Positions 1-8,738 of a DNA stretch of 64,000 nt are shown piece after piece. A program made the position numbers and the translations under genes. Source of the stretch: Actinomadura rupiterrae. Lineage in GTDB: Bacteria > Actinomycetota > Actinomycetes > Streptosporangiales > Streptosporangiaceae. Position 1 is the first letter of the stretch, and every line of letters begins with the position of its first letter. The stretch lies in the NCBI RefSeq assembly GCF_024172125.1, contig NZ_JAMZEA010000004.1, forward strand, positions 186,001 to 250,000, given 5' to 3'. The notes beneath the pieces are model-generated. The model was not told where the DNA came from. It made no database searches and was given only the letters and a program-made list of their open reading frames with translations.

Positions 1-74
1 CGATCATCAACTCGCTGTTCGAGCGTGAGGTCTACACCGTCCGGGACGCCGCGCCGAGCGTGGTGTGGGGGTGA
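1..74 (+). CDS. 3' end of an unidentified gene (partial)
   Basis: Only the last 23 codons are present, read in frame from base 3 to TGA at 72-74; the protein ends in SVVWG. This is too short to assign to a family. The stop codon overlaps the GTG start of the next gene in the sequence GTGA, so the two are probably one transcription unit with coupled translation. A 23-codon open stretch is not strong evidence by itself; the overlap geometry is the main support. Confidence 0.5.
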   Translation, partial: IINSLFEREVYTVRDAAPSVVWG

Positions 75-424
75 GCCGCGTGCCGATCGACTACGAGGGC
101 CGGGTGTTCCGCTCGTCCGCCGCCGAGACCGCGTCCGCCGGGGACGTCCCGGTCGGCCGGTACCACCAGGACGGCGACACCGTCTGGGCCGACTTCGACG
201 GCGGCCGCGTCGTCCGCGGCTACCTCGTCGGCCGCCGCACCGCCGACGACAGCCTGGACCTCGCGTACTGCCAGGTCCTCGCGGACGCCACGGTCGTCAG
301 CGGACGGGTACGCTCCACGCCCGAGCTCCTGCCGGACGGCCGCGTCCGCCTGCGCGAGGAGTGGGAACGCTACGGGCCCCACGCCTCCCGCGGCGTCTCG
401 GTCATCGAGGAGATCTCCACCTGA
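71..424 (+). CDS. Small conserved protein of the family often named n-acetylglutamate synthase
   Basis: The product is 117 residues and begins MSRVPIDYEGRVFRS if the GTG at 71 is used, which overlaps the preceding stop. The pattern R-V-F-R-S near the start, G-x-Y-H-Q-D-G-D and W-A-D-F-x-G-G in the first third, S-T-P-E-L-L-P-D-G-R in the last third and a terminal V-I-E-E-I match a short family in Bacillus and actinobacteria that databases label n-acetylglutamate synthase. That label is probably a historical misannotation, because no acetyltransferase motif is visible. The alternating hydrophobic/polar pattern suggests a small beta-rich fold. The biochemical role is unknown. Confidence 0.75.
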   Translation: MSRVPIDYEGRVFRSSAAETASAGDVPVGRYHQDGDTVWADFDGGRVVRGYLVGRRTADDSLDLAYCQVLADATVVSGRVRSTPELLPDGRVRLREEWERYGPHASRGVSVIEEIST

Positions 425-431
425 CCACCGG

Positions 432-1421
432 TCAGGCCCGCAGGACGCGCACGCGCCAGCGCCCCCAGTCCATCTGGGGCCGCTGGTCGCGTGCGTGCTC
501 CAGCGCCCCGTCCACGGCCTTGCCCAGCTCGGCGGTGGTGACGCGGCGTCCGGCCAGGTCGCCGACCGCGCCGAGCAGCGCCGGGAGCAGGACGGTCCGG
601 TGCTCCAGCGGCGCGGCGCCGCGCGGGGCGAGCAGCACCGCCGGGCCGTCCAGGCTGCTGGCCAGGGCGCGGGCGTGCGCGTCGTCGTCGCCGTCCCGGC
701 AGGCCAGGACGACCAGGAACGCGCGCGGCCCGCGCCCGCCCGCGTCCCGCAGCGCGGCGAGGTCGAGGCCGCCGACCAGCGGCGCGAGGCCCTCGCCGGC
801 CACCGAGCAGTGATCGTCCAGGACGGCCACGTGCGCCGCGAGCAGCCCCGCCAGCCTGCGCCGCGGATCGTCGTCCACGTGCAGCCGGACGTCCAGCGCG
901 GGCGCCCCGGAGGCCGCGTGCACCCGCTCCAGCCGCCGCGTGATCCCCGTCGACCGCCGCCGCGTCACCAGCGCCACCCGCACCACCGCCGGAACGGCGA
1001 CCGTCCCCGGGCCACCCGTCGCGCCATACGCAACGACTTCCTCCGGACGGGAAGTCGCGGCGCGCAGAACAACCTCGTCCGGGCGGGGAGCGGCCATCGC
1101 TGCGCGCGGGACGGCTCCGTCAGGACGGGACGGCGCGGTGGCGAGGTGGCCGAGTTCGCGGACGGCCTCGTCGGTGTAGGCGATGATCCGGCGCCCGTCC
1201 AGCTCGATGACCAGCTTGATCCCGGACGTGTCGGGCGGCGGCGCGGACAGCGCCTCGACCACGGCCGTCACCGCGACCAGGACCACCGTGCAGGCCACGA
1301 CCAGGATCCACGCGATCGCGCTGCCGCCGCGATCGGTCGCCAGGTTCACCGAGATCCCCGCGGCCGTGGACGCCAGCGCGACCGACGACGCGCTGAGCAC
1401 GGCCCGCGCCCGCCGGTTCAC
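432..1421 (-). CDS. Hypothetical membrane protein, partner of the adjacent kinase-like protein
   Basis: This 329-residue protein has two predicted membrane segments at about residues 7-25 and 33-55, separated by a short loop (NLATDRGGS), so it is probably anchored with the rest in the cytoplasm. The rest has no motif I recognise: an acidic/Ala-rich linker follows IELDGRRIIAYTDEAVRELG, then an alpha/beta-looking region with FLVVLACRDG and PAVLLAP. The GTG start at 1421 overlaps the TGA of the kinase-like gene (GTGA), so the pair is translationally coupled. A role as effector or partner of that signalling protein is inferred only from the operon. Confidence 0.7.
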   Translation of the reverse strand: MNRRARAVLSASSVALASTAAGISVNLATDRGGSAIAWILVVACTVVLVAVTAVVEALSAPPPDTSGIKLVIELDGRRIIAYTDEAVRELGHLATAPSRPDGAVPRAAMAAPRPDEVVLRAATSRPEEVVAYGATGGPGTVAVPAVVRVALVTRRRSTGITRRLERVHAASGAPALDVRLHVDDDPRRRLAGLLAAHVAVLDDHCSVAGEGLAPLVGGLDLAALRDAGGRGPRAFLVVLACRDGDDDAHARALASSLDGPAVLLAPRGAAPLEHRTVLLPALLGAVGDLAGRRVTTAELGKAVDGALEHARDQRPQMDWGRWRVRVLRA

Positions 1422-3511
1422 GCGTCGTCCCCGGGCTCGGCGCCCCGCGCGATGGCCCGCGCCTGCGACAGCCCGTCCGCGGCTCTGACCAGGACCGCGT
1501 CCGGTTCGACTGTGTCCGCGCCCGCCTTGAGTACGGACGCGAACGCCTGCTCGGCCTGGCCCGCCGCTCCCCGCTCGATGGCGACGAAGCCGAGGCTCGT
1601 GCGGGCGTTGAGCGTTGCCGGATGATGCTCGCCGAGCGCTTTGGCGCGCCGCTGGACGACGTCCTGCAGCAGCTCGGCAGCCCCGTCGAGATCGCCCTTG
1701 CGCTGCTTGACCGCCGCCAGGCTCGCCTGGATGGTCAGCGCCTCGGGATGGCCGCGTCCCAGCGCCCGCCGCGCGATGCGCAAGGCCCTGGCCAGCAGCT
1801 CCGCTGCCTCGTCCGGGACGCCCTGCTCGAAGCGGATCGCGCCGAGGTTCGCCAGCGCCCGCCCGGCCGCGGGATGGCCGCGCCGCAGCGCCCCCTCGGC
1901 CGTCGCGACCGCCTGCCGCGCCTCCGCCTCCGCCTCGGCGAGAAGCCCTTGGTCCCGGAGCGCGACCGCGTGGTTCGACCGCCGGTCGACGCGTTCGGCG
2001 ACGGAAGGTGCCCGCTCCGCGAGCAAGCCGGCCAGCTCGTCCGCTCCGGTATGCGTCAGCTCGTGGTCGAGGACCGCGAGGTCGGCGCGGATCCGGTCGC
2101 CGGTGTCCTGGCGCAGCGCCCGTTGGAGGACGGCGCGTGCCTCGTCGAGGCGGCCGATCCCGCGCAGCGCCACCGCGTAGTCCGCGTACAGATCGGCGGA
2201 GCGATGCGCCGAGCGCCGCACCGCCTCGCGCAGCTGCACTTCTGCTTCGGCGTACCTGCCCCGCGCCAGCGAACGGCGTCCGCGAACGACGAGCGCCTCG
2301 TCCGAACGCCTCCGCGCGTCCAGGCTCGTGAACGTCCACCGGACGGCCGTGACGACAACCGCCGCGGCCATCAGCGCGGCAAAGACGGCGAGCACCACAA
2401 GGTCCTGCCCGAGCAGCACCCCGAGCAGCACCCCGACCGCGCTCCCCAGCGCCACCAGCAGGACGACCGAAACGGGCGCCGTCCGGCGCCGAAGCTCCAC
2501 GTCCGCCGACAGGCGCGCCACGCGGGGCGCGGAGGGCGCAGCACGCCCGGCAACCGCAGGTGAGGGAGCCCCCTGCTCGGGCACGGCCCAAGGCGCGGCC
2601 GCCCCCATGGATGGCGCGCCATACCCAGGCGGCGCGGTGCGTATCTCGGGTGGAGAGGTGAAGGGGGGCGCTGCGGGCTGCTGCTGCGGCCCAGGGGCCG
2701 GAGGCTCGGTTTCGGGCGGGGTGGACGACCGCAGGATCCGTGCCGATTCCGCCGAGCCCAGGCGTTCGTTCCGGTCCGGGTTGAGCAGGTTCCGGACGAC
2801 GTAGCGCAGCACCGGGGGCGCGTGCTGGAACTCGCCGATCTGGCCTCGGACGATCGCGACGATGGTCGACGCGACGGAGGAGCGCTCGAAGGGAAGCTCG
2901 CCCTCGACGGCCCGGAAGAGCAGCACACCAAGAGCCCAGAGGTCCGCCGCGGCGCCGCCCACCTCGCCCGAGACGACCTCGGGAGCGAGGTACGCCGCGT
3001 TGCCGATCAGGCCGGGGCGCATCTGCGCCGCTCTGAGCAGGGGCGGCGCAGTGATCCCGATCCCGAATCCGGTCACCCTGACGTGCCCGGAGTGGTCGAT
3101 CAGGACCTTGCTCGGACGCAGGTCACCATGCACGAGGCCGCGCGCGTGCGCCAGGTCCAGCGCTTGGAGGACACCCAGCGCGATCTCGGAGACCCGCGCC
3201 GGTTCCAGCCGTCCGTCCTCGGCGAGGATCTCGGCCAGGGAGCGGCTGCCCGCGACGTACTCGGAGACGAAGTAGACGGCGTCGCCGTCGGCCAGCACGT
3301 CCAGCAGCTCGACAACGCCCGGGCCGACGAGCGACGGCCTCGGGCGCGGACGGAACGCCGCGGCGGCCGACTCGTCCGGGAACCGCACCTGCTTGACGGC
3401 GACGACGCGGTCGGTCAGGACGTCGCGCGCGCGCCAGACCGTCCCCATGCCGCCCGCGCCGATCACGCTTTCGAGGCGGTACCGGTCACCGATCAGGGAG
3501 CCCTCGGTCAT
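1418..3511 (-). CDS. Ser/Thr protein kinase-like (probable pseudokinase) with TPR domain
   Basis: This is a 697-residue protein. Residues 11-260 follow the Hanks kinase fold: a glycine loop (IGAGGMGTV), the lysine of VAVK (K40), A-P-E and D-L-W-A-L-G-V. Two catalytic signatures are altered. The loop reads HGDLRPSKV, with Lys135 where the metal-binding Asn should be, and the DFG triad is GFG (148-150). The alpha-C region is also short and lacks an obvious Glu. A Pro-rich linker, two membrane segments (about 345-395) and repeated TPR helices (about 400-690) follow. Loss of both metal ligands suggests a pseudokinase or a very atypical kinase. The membrane position with TPRs on the C-terminal side suggests a signalling scaffold. 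It starts at ATG 3511. Confidence 0.85.
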   Translation of the reverse strand: MTEGSLIGDRYRLESVIGAGGMGTVWRARDVLTDRVVAVKQVRFPDESAAAAFRPRPRPSLVGPGVVELLDVLADGDAVYFVSEYVAGSRSLAEILAEDGRLEPARVSEIALGVLQALDLAHARGLVHGDLRPSKVLIDHSGHVRVTGFGIGITAPPLLRAAQMRPGLIGNAAYLAPEVVSGEVGGAAADLWALGVLLFRAVEGELPFERSSVASTIVAIVRGQIGEFQHAPPVLRYVVRNLLNPDRNERLGSAESARILRSSTPPETEPPAPGPQQQPAAPPFTSPPEIRTAPPGYGAPSMGAAAPWAVPEQGAPSPAVAGRAAPSAPRVARLSADVELRRRTAPVSVVLLVALGSAVGVLLGVLLGQDLVVLAVFAALMAAAVVVTAVRWTFTSLDARRRSDEALVVRGRRSLARGRYAEAEVQLREAVRRSAHRSADLYADYAVALRGIGRLDEARAVLQRALRQDTGDRIRADLAVLDHELTHTGADELAGLLAERAPSVAERVDRRSNHAVALRDQGLLAEAEAEARQAVATAEGALRRGHPAAGRALANLGAIRFEQGVPDEAAELLARALRIARRALGRGHPEALTIQASLAAVKQRKGDLDGAAELLQDVVQRRAKALGEHHPATLNARTSLGFVAIERGAAGQAEQAFASVLKAGADTVEPDAVLVRAADGLSQARAIARGAEPGDDA

Positions 3512-3695
3512 GGGTAGATCGTCCTCCGCCGAGCCGTATCCGGGCTAGGTCTGTAGGACGCCGGAGGCGGGTTCCCGGTTCGACCTGGTGTGGCCTGACC
3601 GGTACACCGCGTTCACGCGGGGGTGGACGGACCGGCGAAGGTGCCGGACAGTGAGGTTAAAGGGGTCGCAAAGCGTCGAGCGGGGGCGAGACGTG

Positions 3696-4166
3696 ATGAT
3701 GAAGACCGTCCTCACGGCAGGTGCGAGCCTGGCGTGCGCGGCCGCGCCGCTGAGCGGATGCGCGCACGGCTCCGCATCCACCAAGCCGGTCGGGATCGTC
3801 ACCGTGGACTCCCACCGCCGCTGCAAGCCCGGCTCACCGATCGGGCAGTGGCAGGGGCGGCCGGAGATCCAGGGCAGTGCCCATAACGCCACACTCTGGG
3901 CGCTGACCGACCAGGTGCCGCTGAAGCCGGGCCGGGACGTCCGGCTCCTGGTGCGGATGACCGGGCAGGGGGCGCTGCGCGTGCAGACGCGCGGACCGGG
4001 GAGGTCCGAGCTCCCGCCGGCGTCCGGACCGTCCCAGGGGAACATCCCGTATGACCGTCCCGGCGACGGCTGGACGATGACCTACCGCTTCCCCAGCGCG
4101 GGCTGCTGGCACATCAAGTTCCACCGCAGCCTGTCGTGGGGAAGCCTGTGGCTGAGCGTCCGGTAG
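3696..4166 (+). CDS. Secreted lipoprotein, unknown function
   Basis: Two adjacent ATG codons at 3696 and 3699 follow a G-rich ribosome-binding region (gggggcgag). The 156-residue product has a basic N-terminus, a hydrophobic stretch and the lipobox LSGC near residue 21, so it is a predicted lipidated exported protein. The mature part contains W-A-L-T-D-Q-V-P-L-K-P-G and a C-terminal A-G-C-W-H-I-K, the look of a small beta-sandwich, with two Cys that could pair. Longer upstream readings lack a better signal sequence. No family was recognised. Confidence 0.8.
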   Translation: MMKTVLTAGASLACAAAPLSGCAHGSASTKPVGIVTVDSHRRCKPGSPIGQWQGRPEIQGSAHNATLWALTDQVPLKPGRDVRLLVRMTGQGALRVQTRGPGRSELPPASGPSQGNIPYDRPGDGWTMTYRFPSAGCWHIKFHRSLSWGSLWLSVR

Positions 4167-4208
4167 GCCGTCCGGCCCTGGTCCGGGCCGGACGGATATC
4201 GCGCCTGG

Positions 4209-4961
4209 TCAGGGGCGCAGGGCGGTCACGTACGTGGTCAGGGCGGACATGGCGTGGCGTTGGGCTTGGGGACCCCAGGAGATGCGGGCGACTCCTAGTT
4301 CGGCCAGGCGGGAGACTTCCATGCCGGGCAGGCAGAGGACGTTGATCGGGCCCGGCAGTTCCTTCGCGAGGGTCGCGATGGCGGTCTCGTCGGTGAGCAG
4401 GATCGGGTAGATCGAGTCGGCTCCGGCGTCCAGGTAGCGGCGGCCGCGGTCGAGTGCGGTGTCGATGTCGGCGGCGGTCACCTCGGACTTGCCGATGAAG
4501 ACGTCCACGCGCGCGTTGATCACCAGGTCGGTGCCGTTCGCGCGGGCCGCCTCGCGGACGGACGCGAGGTACTCGGCCTGGGCCGCGGCGTCGCGCAGGC
4601 CGCCGGCGGCGAGGTCGGAGTCCTCCAGGTTGCAGCCGACCGCGCCGATGCCGGCCAGGGTGGCGACCAGCTCCTCGGCGGGCAGGCCGTAGCCGGCCTC
4701 GGCGTCCACGGTGACGGGCAGGTCGCCGGCGGCGCGGACGACGCGTCCGGCGGCGGCGAACATCTCGTCCGCGGGGGCGTTCTGGTGGTCCTCGTAGCCG
4801 AGCATCGCGGCGATGGCGGCGCTGGCGGTCGCGAGCGCCGGGTAGCCGGCGTCCGCGACGACCCGGGCGCTCGCCGCGTCCCACACGTTGGGCAGGATCA
4901 GCGGGTCGCCCGGGCGGTGCAGCTCGCGCAGCCGTGCGGCCCGGTCGTTGTGCGCGGTCAT
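4209..4961 (-). CDS. Isocitrate lyase/phosphoenolpyruvate mutase family protein
   Basis: The 250-residue product matches the PEP mutase/isocitrate lyase TIM-barrel superfamily: L-P-N-V-W-D-A-A-S-A at 23-32, V-T-V-D-A-E-A-G-Y-G at about 83-92 with the metal-binding acidic residues, V-G-C-N-L-E-D and V-I-N-A-R-V-D. Family members cleave or form C-C or C-P bonds next to carboxylates, for example carboxyphosphonoenolpyruvate mutase, oxaloacetate decarboxylase or 2-methylisocitrate lyase. The Cys-containing KKCGH loop of true isocitrate lyases is absent, so a phosphonomutase-like or oxaloacetate-decarboxylase-like role is more likely. The exact substrate cannot be read from the sequence. Confidence 0.9.
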   Translation of the reverse strand: MTAHNDRAARLRELHRPGDPLILPNVWDAASARVVADAGYPALATASAAIAAMLGYEDHQNAPADEMFAAAGRVVRAAGDLPVTVDAEAGYGLPAEELVATLAGIGAVGCNLEDSDLAAGGLRDAAAQAEYLASVREAARANGTDLVINARVDVFIGKSEVTAADIDTALDRGRRYLDAGADSIYPILLTDETAIATLAKELPGPINVLCLPGMEVSRLAELGVARISWGPQAQRHAMSALTTYVTALRP

Positions 4962-5002
4962 CCTCGCTCCTCAAGATCGGTCTTCGGCGTCCACAGTAAT
5001 GA

Positions 5003-5047
5003 CGGACGGGCCGCCCGGTTCGTGACACCGGACGGCCCGTCGGGCGG
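5003..5047 (-). terminator. Hairpin downstream of the cyclophilin gene
   Basis: ACGGGCCG (5006-5013) pairs with CGGCCCGT (5033-5040), and a nested CCGG/CCGG pairing lies in the loop. The structure follows the stop of the minus-strand cyclophilin gene at 5056 and precedes the start region of no plus-strand gene. It is a GC-rich hairpin without a clear U-tract, as is usual for terminators in this phylum. Confidence 0.5.
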
Positions 5048-5055
5048 TTTCGAGG

Positions 5056-5736
5056 TCAGCCGTGGGCGCTGACCTTGTAGATCTTCACCGGGTGTTTGGG
5101 GAGGCCGTCCTGCGGGCCGTTCTGCGGGATGATGCCGCCCGCGGCGATCTCGTCCAGCACGTTCATGCCGCGGGTGACCTTGCCGAGGACCGTGTACGCG
5201 GGCGGGATGTTCGCGTGGGTGTGGACGATGAAGAACTGGCTGCCGTTGGTGTCCGGGCCCCAGTTGCCCATCGCGACCGTGCCGCGCGGGTAGGTCTCCT
5301 TGCCGGTCAGCTCGTCCTTGAACTTGTAGCCGGGCCCGCCCTTCTCGGCGGCGTAGATGTCGCCGCACTGCAGGACGCCGAGCCGCGCGGAGTTCGTCAG
5401 CCGCCAGCACTGGGTGTGGTTATAGAACTTCTGCCTGGTCAGGCTGACGAAGTTTTCCACCGCGCAGGGCGCGTTCCGGCGGTCCATGCGGATCCGGACC
5501 TCGCCGTGGTTGGTAAAGATTCGGACGTCGACGGTGCCGTGCGCCCGGGCCTTGGACTTCGGCGGGTGGACGGGCTTGGCGGCCGGGTTGTCCGGGGTCG
5601 GGGTGAAGACGCAGTGCGCCGAACGCCCGTGGGACGCGGGGGAAGCGGCGTCCGCCGCGGTCGGGACGAGGGCCGCTCCGGCTCCGGCGACGGCGGTGGC
5701 GAGGGTCAGGACGGGGAGGATGCGGCGGGTTCTCAT
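5056..5736 (-). CDS. Secreted cyclophilin-type peptidyl-prolyl isomerase
   Basis: The first 30 or so of 226 residues form a Sec signal peptide ending A-D-A-A-S, so the protein is exported. From about residue 68 a cyclophilin domain follows: V-x-I-F-T-N-H-G-E-V-R-I at the start, N-F-V-S-L-T, C-G-D-I-Y (usually Q-x-G-D), G-T-V-A-M-G-N, N-G-S-Q-F-F-I and V-L-G-K-V-T-x-G-M near the end. It should catalyse proline cis/trans isomerisation of exported proteins. Extra Cys residues in the N-terminal part of the domain and before GDIY could form a disulphide. It stands alone, with its own hairpin terminator. Confidence 0.93.
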   Translation of the reverse strand: MRTRRILPVLTLATAVAGAGAALVPTAADAASPASHGRSAHCVFTPTPDNPAAKPVHPPKSKARAHGTVDVRIFTNHGEVRIRMDRRNAPCAVENFVSLTRQKFYNHTQCWRLTNSARLGVLQCGDIYAAEKGGPGYKFKDELTGKETYPRGTVAMGNWGPDTNGSQFFIVHTHANIPPAYTVLGKVTRGMNVLDEIAAGGIIPQNGPQDGLPKHPVKIYKVSAHG

Positions 5737-5827
5737 CCCGCCAAACTAGAGATCATCTCGCCCGGGCCGCTTCGGCAAAACCGCACGAAAGGATCGGTCT
5801 GTCGGTCCCGTGAGTCACCATGGACGC

Positions 5828-6043
5828 ATGTGCCGAAGCATCAAGACGCTGCGCCCGCCGTACGCCGAGGACGTCACCGAGGACGACGTGCACGCGGCCG
5901 CGCTCCAGTACGTCCGCAAGATCTCGGGCTTCCGCGCCCCGGCCGCGCACAACGCCGAGGCGTTCGAGCGCGCCGTCGAGGAGATCACCCGCGCCAGCGC
6001 CGCCCTGCTCGACGCGCTGGAGGTCCGCGGCGCCAAGTCCTGA
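5828..6043 (+). CDS. DUF2277 family small protein
   Basis: The product of 71 residues starts MCRSIKTLRPPY at ATG 5828, the conserved start of DUF2277 proteins, so the GTG at 5810 is rejected. The family signature A-A-x-Q-Y-V-R-K-I-S-G-F is present in the middle, followed by an amphipathic helix. Family function is unknown. A 10-bp hairpin follows the stop. Confidence 0.9.
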   Translation: MCRSIKTLRPPYAEDVTEDDVHAAALQYVRKISGFRAPAAHNAEAFERAVEEITRASAALLDALEVRGAKS

Positions 6044-6069
6044 CCCCGGACGGCCCGGAGGCTGTCTGA

Positions 6070-6095
6070 TCGGGCCGCCCCGCACGGCGGCCCGA
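6070..6095 (+). terminator. Hairpin terminator after the DUF2277 gene
   Basis: TCGGGCCGCC (6070-6079) pairs perfectly with GGCGGCCCGA (6086-6095) across a 6-base loop, 27 bases after the stop of the plus-strand gene. There is no U-tract. Confidence 0.6.
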
Positions 6096-6220
6096 CCAGC
6101 GGCGCGGGGCGTCAGGCGACGACGACCCGCGGTCTGCGCGGGACGTCCGCGTGCCTCACGGCGGCGGTCAGGCGTGACCGCTCCAGGCGCGAGGCGGACG
6201 GCCCGGTGGGGTGCGGGCCG

Positions 6221-7309
<1,089 letters not shown>

Positions 7310-7424
7310 TCAGTTTCCCTTCAGAACGACCTTAAGCACTCCTACACGGTGATCGTGCTCACTCGGCGCGCCGGCCGCCTGCCGAACCCGCCACTTTCCG
7401 CTCCCCCGCGGCCCGATGCGGGGC

Positions 7425-8579
7425 TCAGCGGAAGGCGTCCAGGCCCGTGATCGCCTTCCCGAGCGTGAGCAGGTGCACTTCCTGGGTCCCCTCGTAGGTC
7501 AGGACGCTCTCCAGGTTGTTCATGTGCCTGATCACCGGGTATTCGAGCGTGATCCCGTTCGCGCCGAGGACGGTCCGGGCCTCGCGGGCGACGTCGATCG
7601 CGGCGCGGACGTTCGCGAGCTTGCCGAACGAGACCTGCTGCGGCGTGACCCTGCCCTCGTCCTTGGCGCGGCCGATGTGCAGGGCGACCAGCCCGGCCTG
7701 CCCCAGCGCGACCTCCATCCAGGCGAGCTTCTCCTGGGTGAGCTGGAACGCCCCGATCGGCTTGCCGAACTGCTCGCGCGTCCGCGCGTAGTCGACGGCG
7801 GCCTCGTAGCAGGCGCGTCCGGCGCCGATCGCGCCCCACAGGATGCCGTAGCGCGCCTCGGACAGGCAGCTCAGCGGCCCCTTCAGCCCGGTCACGCCCG
7901 GCAGAACGGCGTCGCCCGGCAGCCGCACCCCGTCCAGCACCAGCTCGGACGTGACCGACGCGCGCAGCGACAGCTTCTTGTGGATGTCGGACGCGCTGAA
8001 CCCCGGCGTCCCGGCCGGGACGACGAACCCGCGGATGCCCTCGCCCTCGACCTTCGCCCACACCACCGCGACGTCCGCGATCGAGCCGTTGGTGATCCAC
8101 ATCTTCGCGCCGTCCAGCACCCAGTCGGCGCCGTCGCGGCGGGCGCGGGTGCGCATGTCGCCGGGGTCGGAGCCGCGGTCGGGCTCGGTCAGGCCGAAGC
8201 AGCCGATCGCCTCGCCCGCCGCCATCCGCGGCAGCCACGCGTTCTTCTGCTCCTCCGAGCCGAACTTGTGGATCGCGGCCATCGCCAGCGAGCCCTGCAC
8301 GGACACGAAGCTGCGCAGCCCCGAGTCGGCCGCCTCCAGCTCCCGGCACGCCACCCCGTAGGCGACGGCGCTCGCCCCGGCGCAGCCGTAGCCGGTGAGG
8401 TGCATCCCGAGCAGGCCGAGTTTGCCCAGCTCGGGAGCCAGTTCGCGGGCCGGGAACGTGCCGTCCTCGAACCACTGCGCCAGATGCGGAGTGATCTTCT
8501 CGGCGACGAACGCCCGGACGGTGTCCCGCACCATCCGCTCCTCGTCGCTGAGGCCGTCGTCCACGCGCAGCACGTCCAT
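7425..8579 (-). CDS. Acyl-CoA dehydrogenase, glutaryl-CoA dehydrogenase type
   Basis: The 384-residue flavoprotein has the three acyl-CoA dehydrogenase domains: an N-terminal helical domain, a beta domain with C-F-G-L-T-E-P-D-R-G-S-D-P and W-I-T-N-G, and a C-terminal helical domain. The catalytic base is Glu363 in Y-E-G-T-Q-E-V-H. The segment A-R-Y-G-I-L-W-G, followed by A-R-T-V-L-G-A-N-G-I, is characteristic of glutaryl-CoA dehydrogenases, which oxidise and decarboxylate glutaryl-CoA to crotonyl-CoA in lysine/tryptophan degradation. No electron-transfer flavoprotein or CoA-transferase gene lies nearby. Confidence 0.92.
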   Translation of the reverse strand: MDVLRVDDGLSDEERMVRDTVRAFVAEKITPHLAQWFEDGTFPARELAPELGKLGLLGMHLTGYGCAGASAVAYGVACRELEAADSGLRSFVSVQGSLAMAAIHKFGSEEQKNAWLPRMAAGEAIGCFGLTEPDRGSDPGDMRTRARRDGADWVLDGAKMWITNGSIADVAVVWAKVEGEGIRGFVVPAGTPGFSASDIHKKLSLRASVTSELVLDGVRLPGDAVLPGVTGLKGPLSCLSEARYGILWGAIGAGRACYEAAVDYARTREQFGKPIGAFQLTQEKLAWMEVALGQAGLVALHIGRAKDEGRVTPQQVSFGKLANVRAAIDVAREARTVLGANGITLEYPVIRHMNNLESVLTYEGTQEVHLLTLGKAITGLDAFR

Positions 8580-8651
8580 GAGGGCATCCCATCCGTCGGG
8601 GGCAGGGCGACGCGGGACAGGGTACGACGCGTCCCGTCCCCCGAACGCGAC

Positions 8652-8689
8652 CAGGGCCGACCCAAGCGTTCCCGCCCAGGTCGGCCCTG
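8652..8689 (-). terminator. Hairpin between the acyl-CoA dehydrogenase and the 886-residue gene
   Basis: CAGGGCCGACC (8652-8662) pairs with GGTCGGCCCTG (8679-8689), an 11-bp perfect stem with a 16-base loop. It lies 50 bases after the stop of the minus-strand gene ending at 8739 and probably terminates it. Confidence 0.6.
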
Positions 8690-8738
8690 CCGCTCACCCC
8701 ATCGGATGCCGGTCGGCCGATCCGCCGCACCTAGGCGG

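Noticed and set aside
495..1625. Long plus-strand open frame of 376 codons
   Set aside because: It is antisense to the kinase/membrane protein genes, Arg/Gly/Gln-rich with no motif, and lacks a ribosome-binding site; a GC-bias shadow.
1422..2591. Extension of the 432-1421 frame upstream
   Set aside because: It overlaps the TPR-coding part of the kinase-like gene in another frame and is low-complexity Arg/Gly/Ala; the GTG at 1421 overlapping the kinase stop is the better start.
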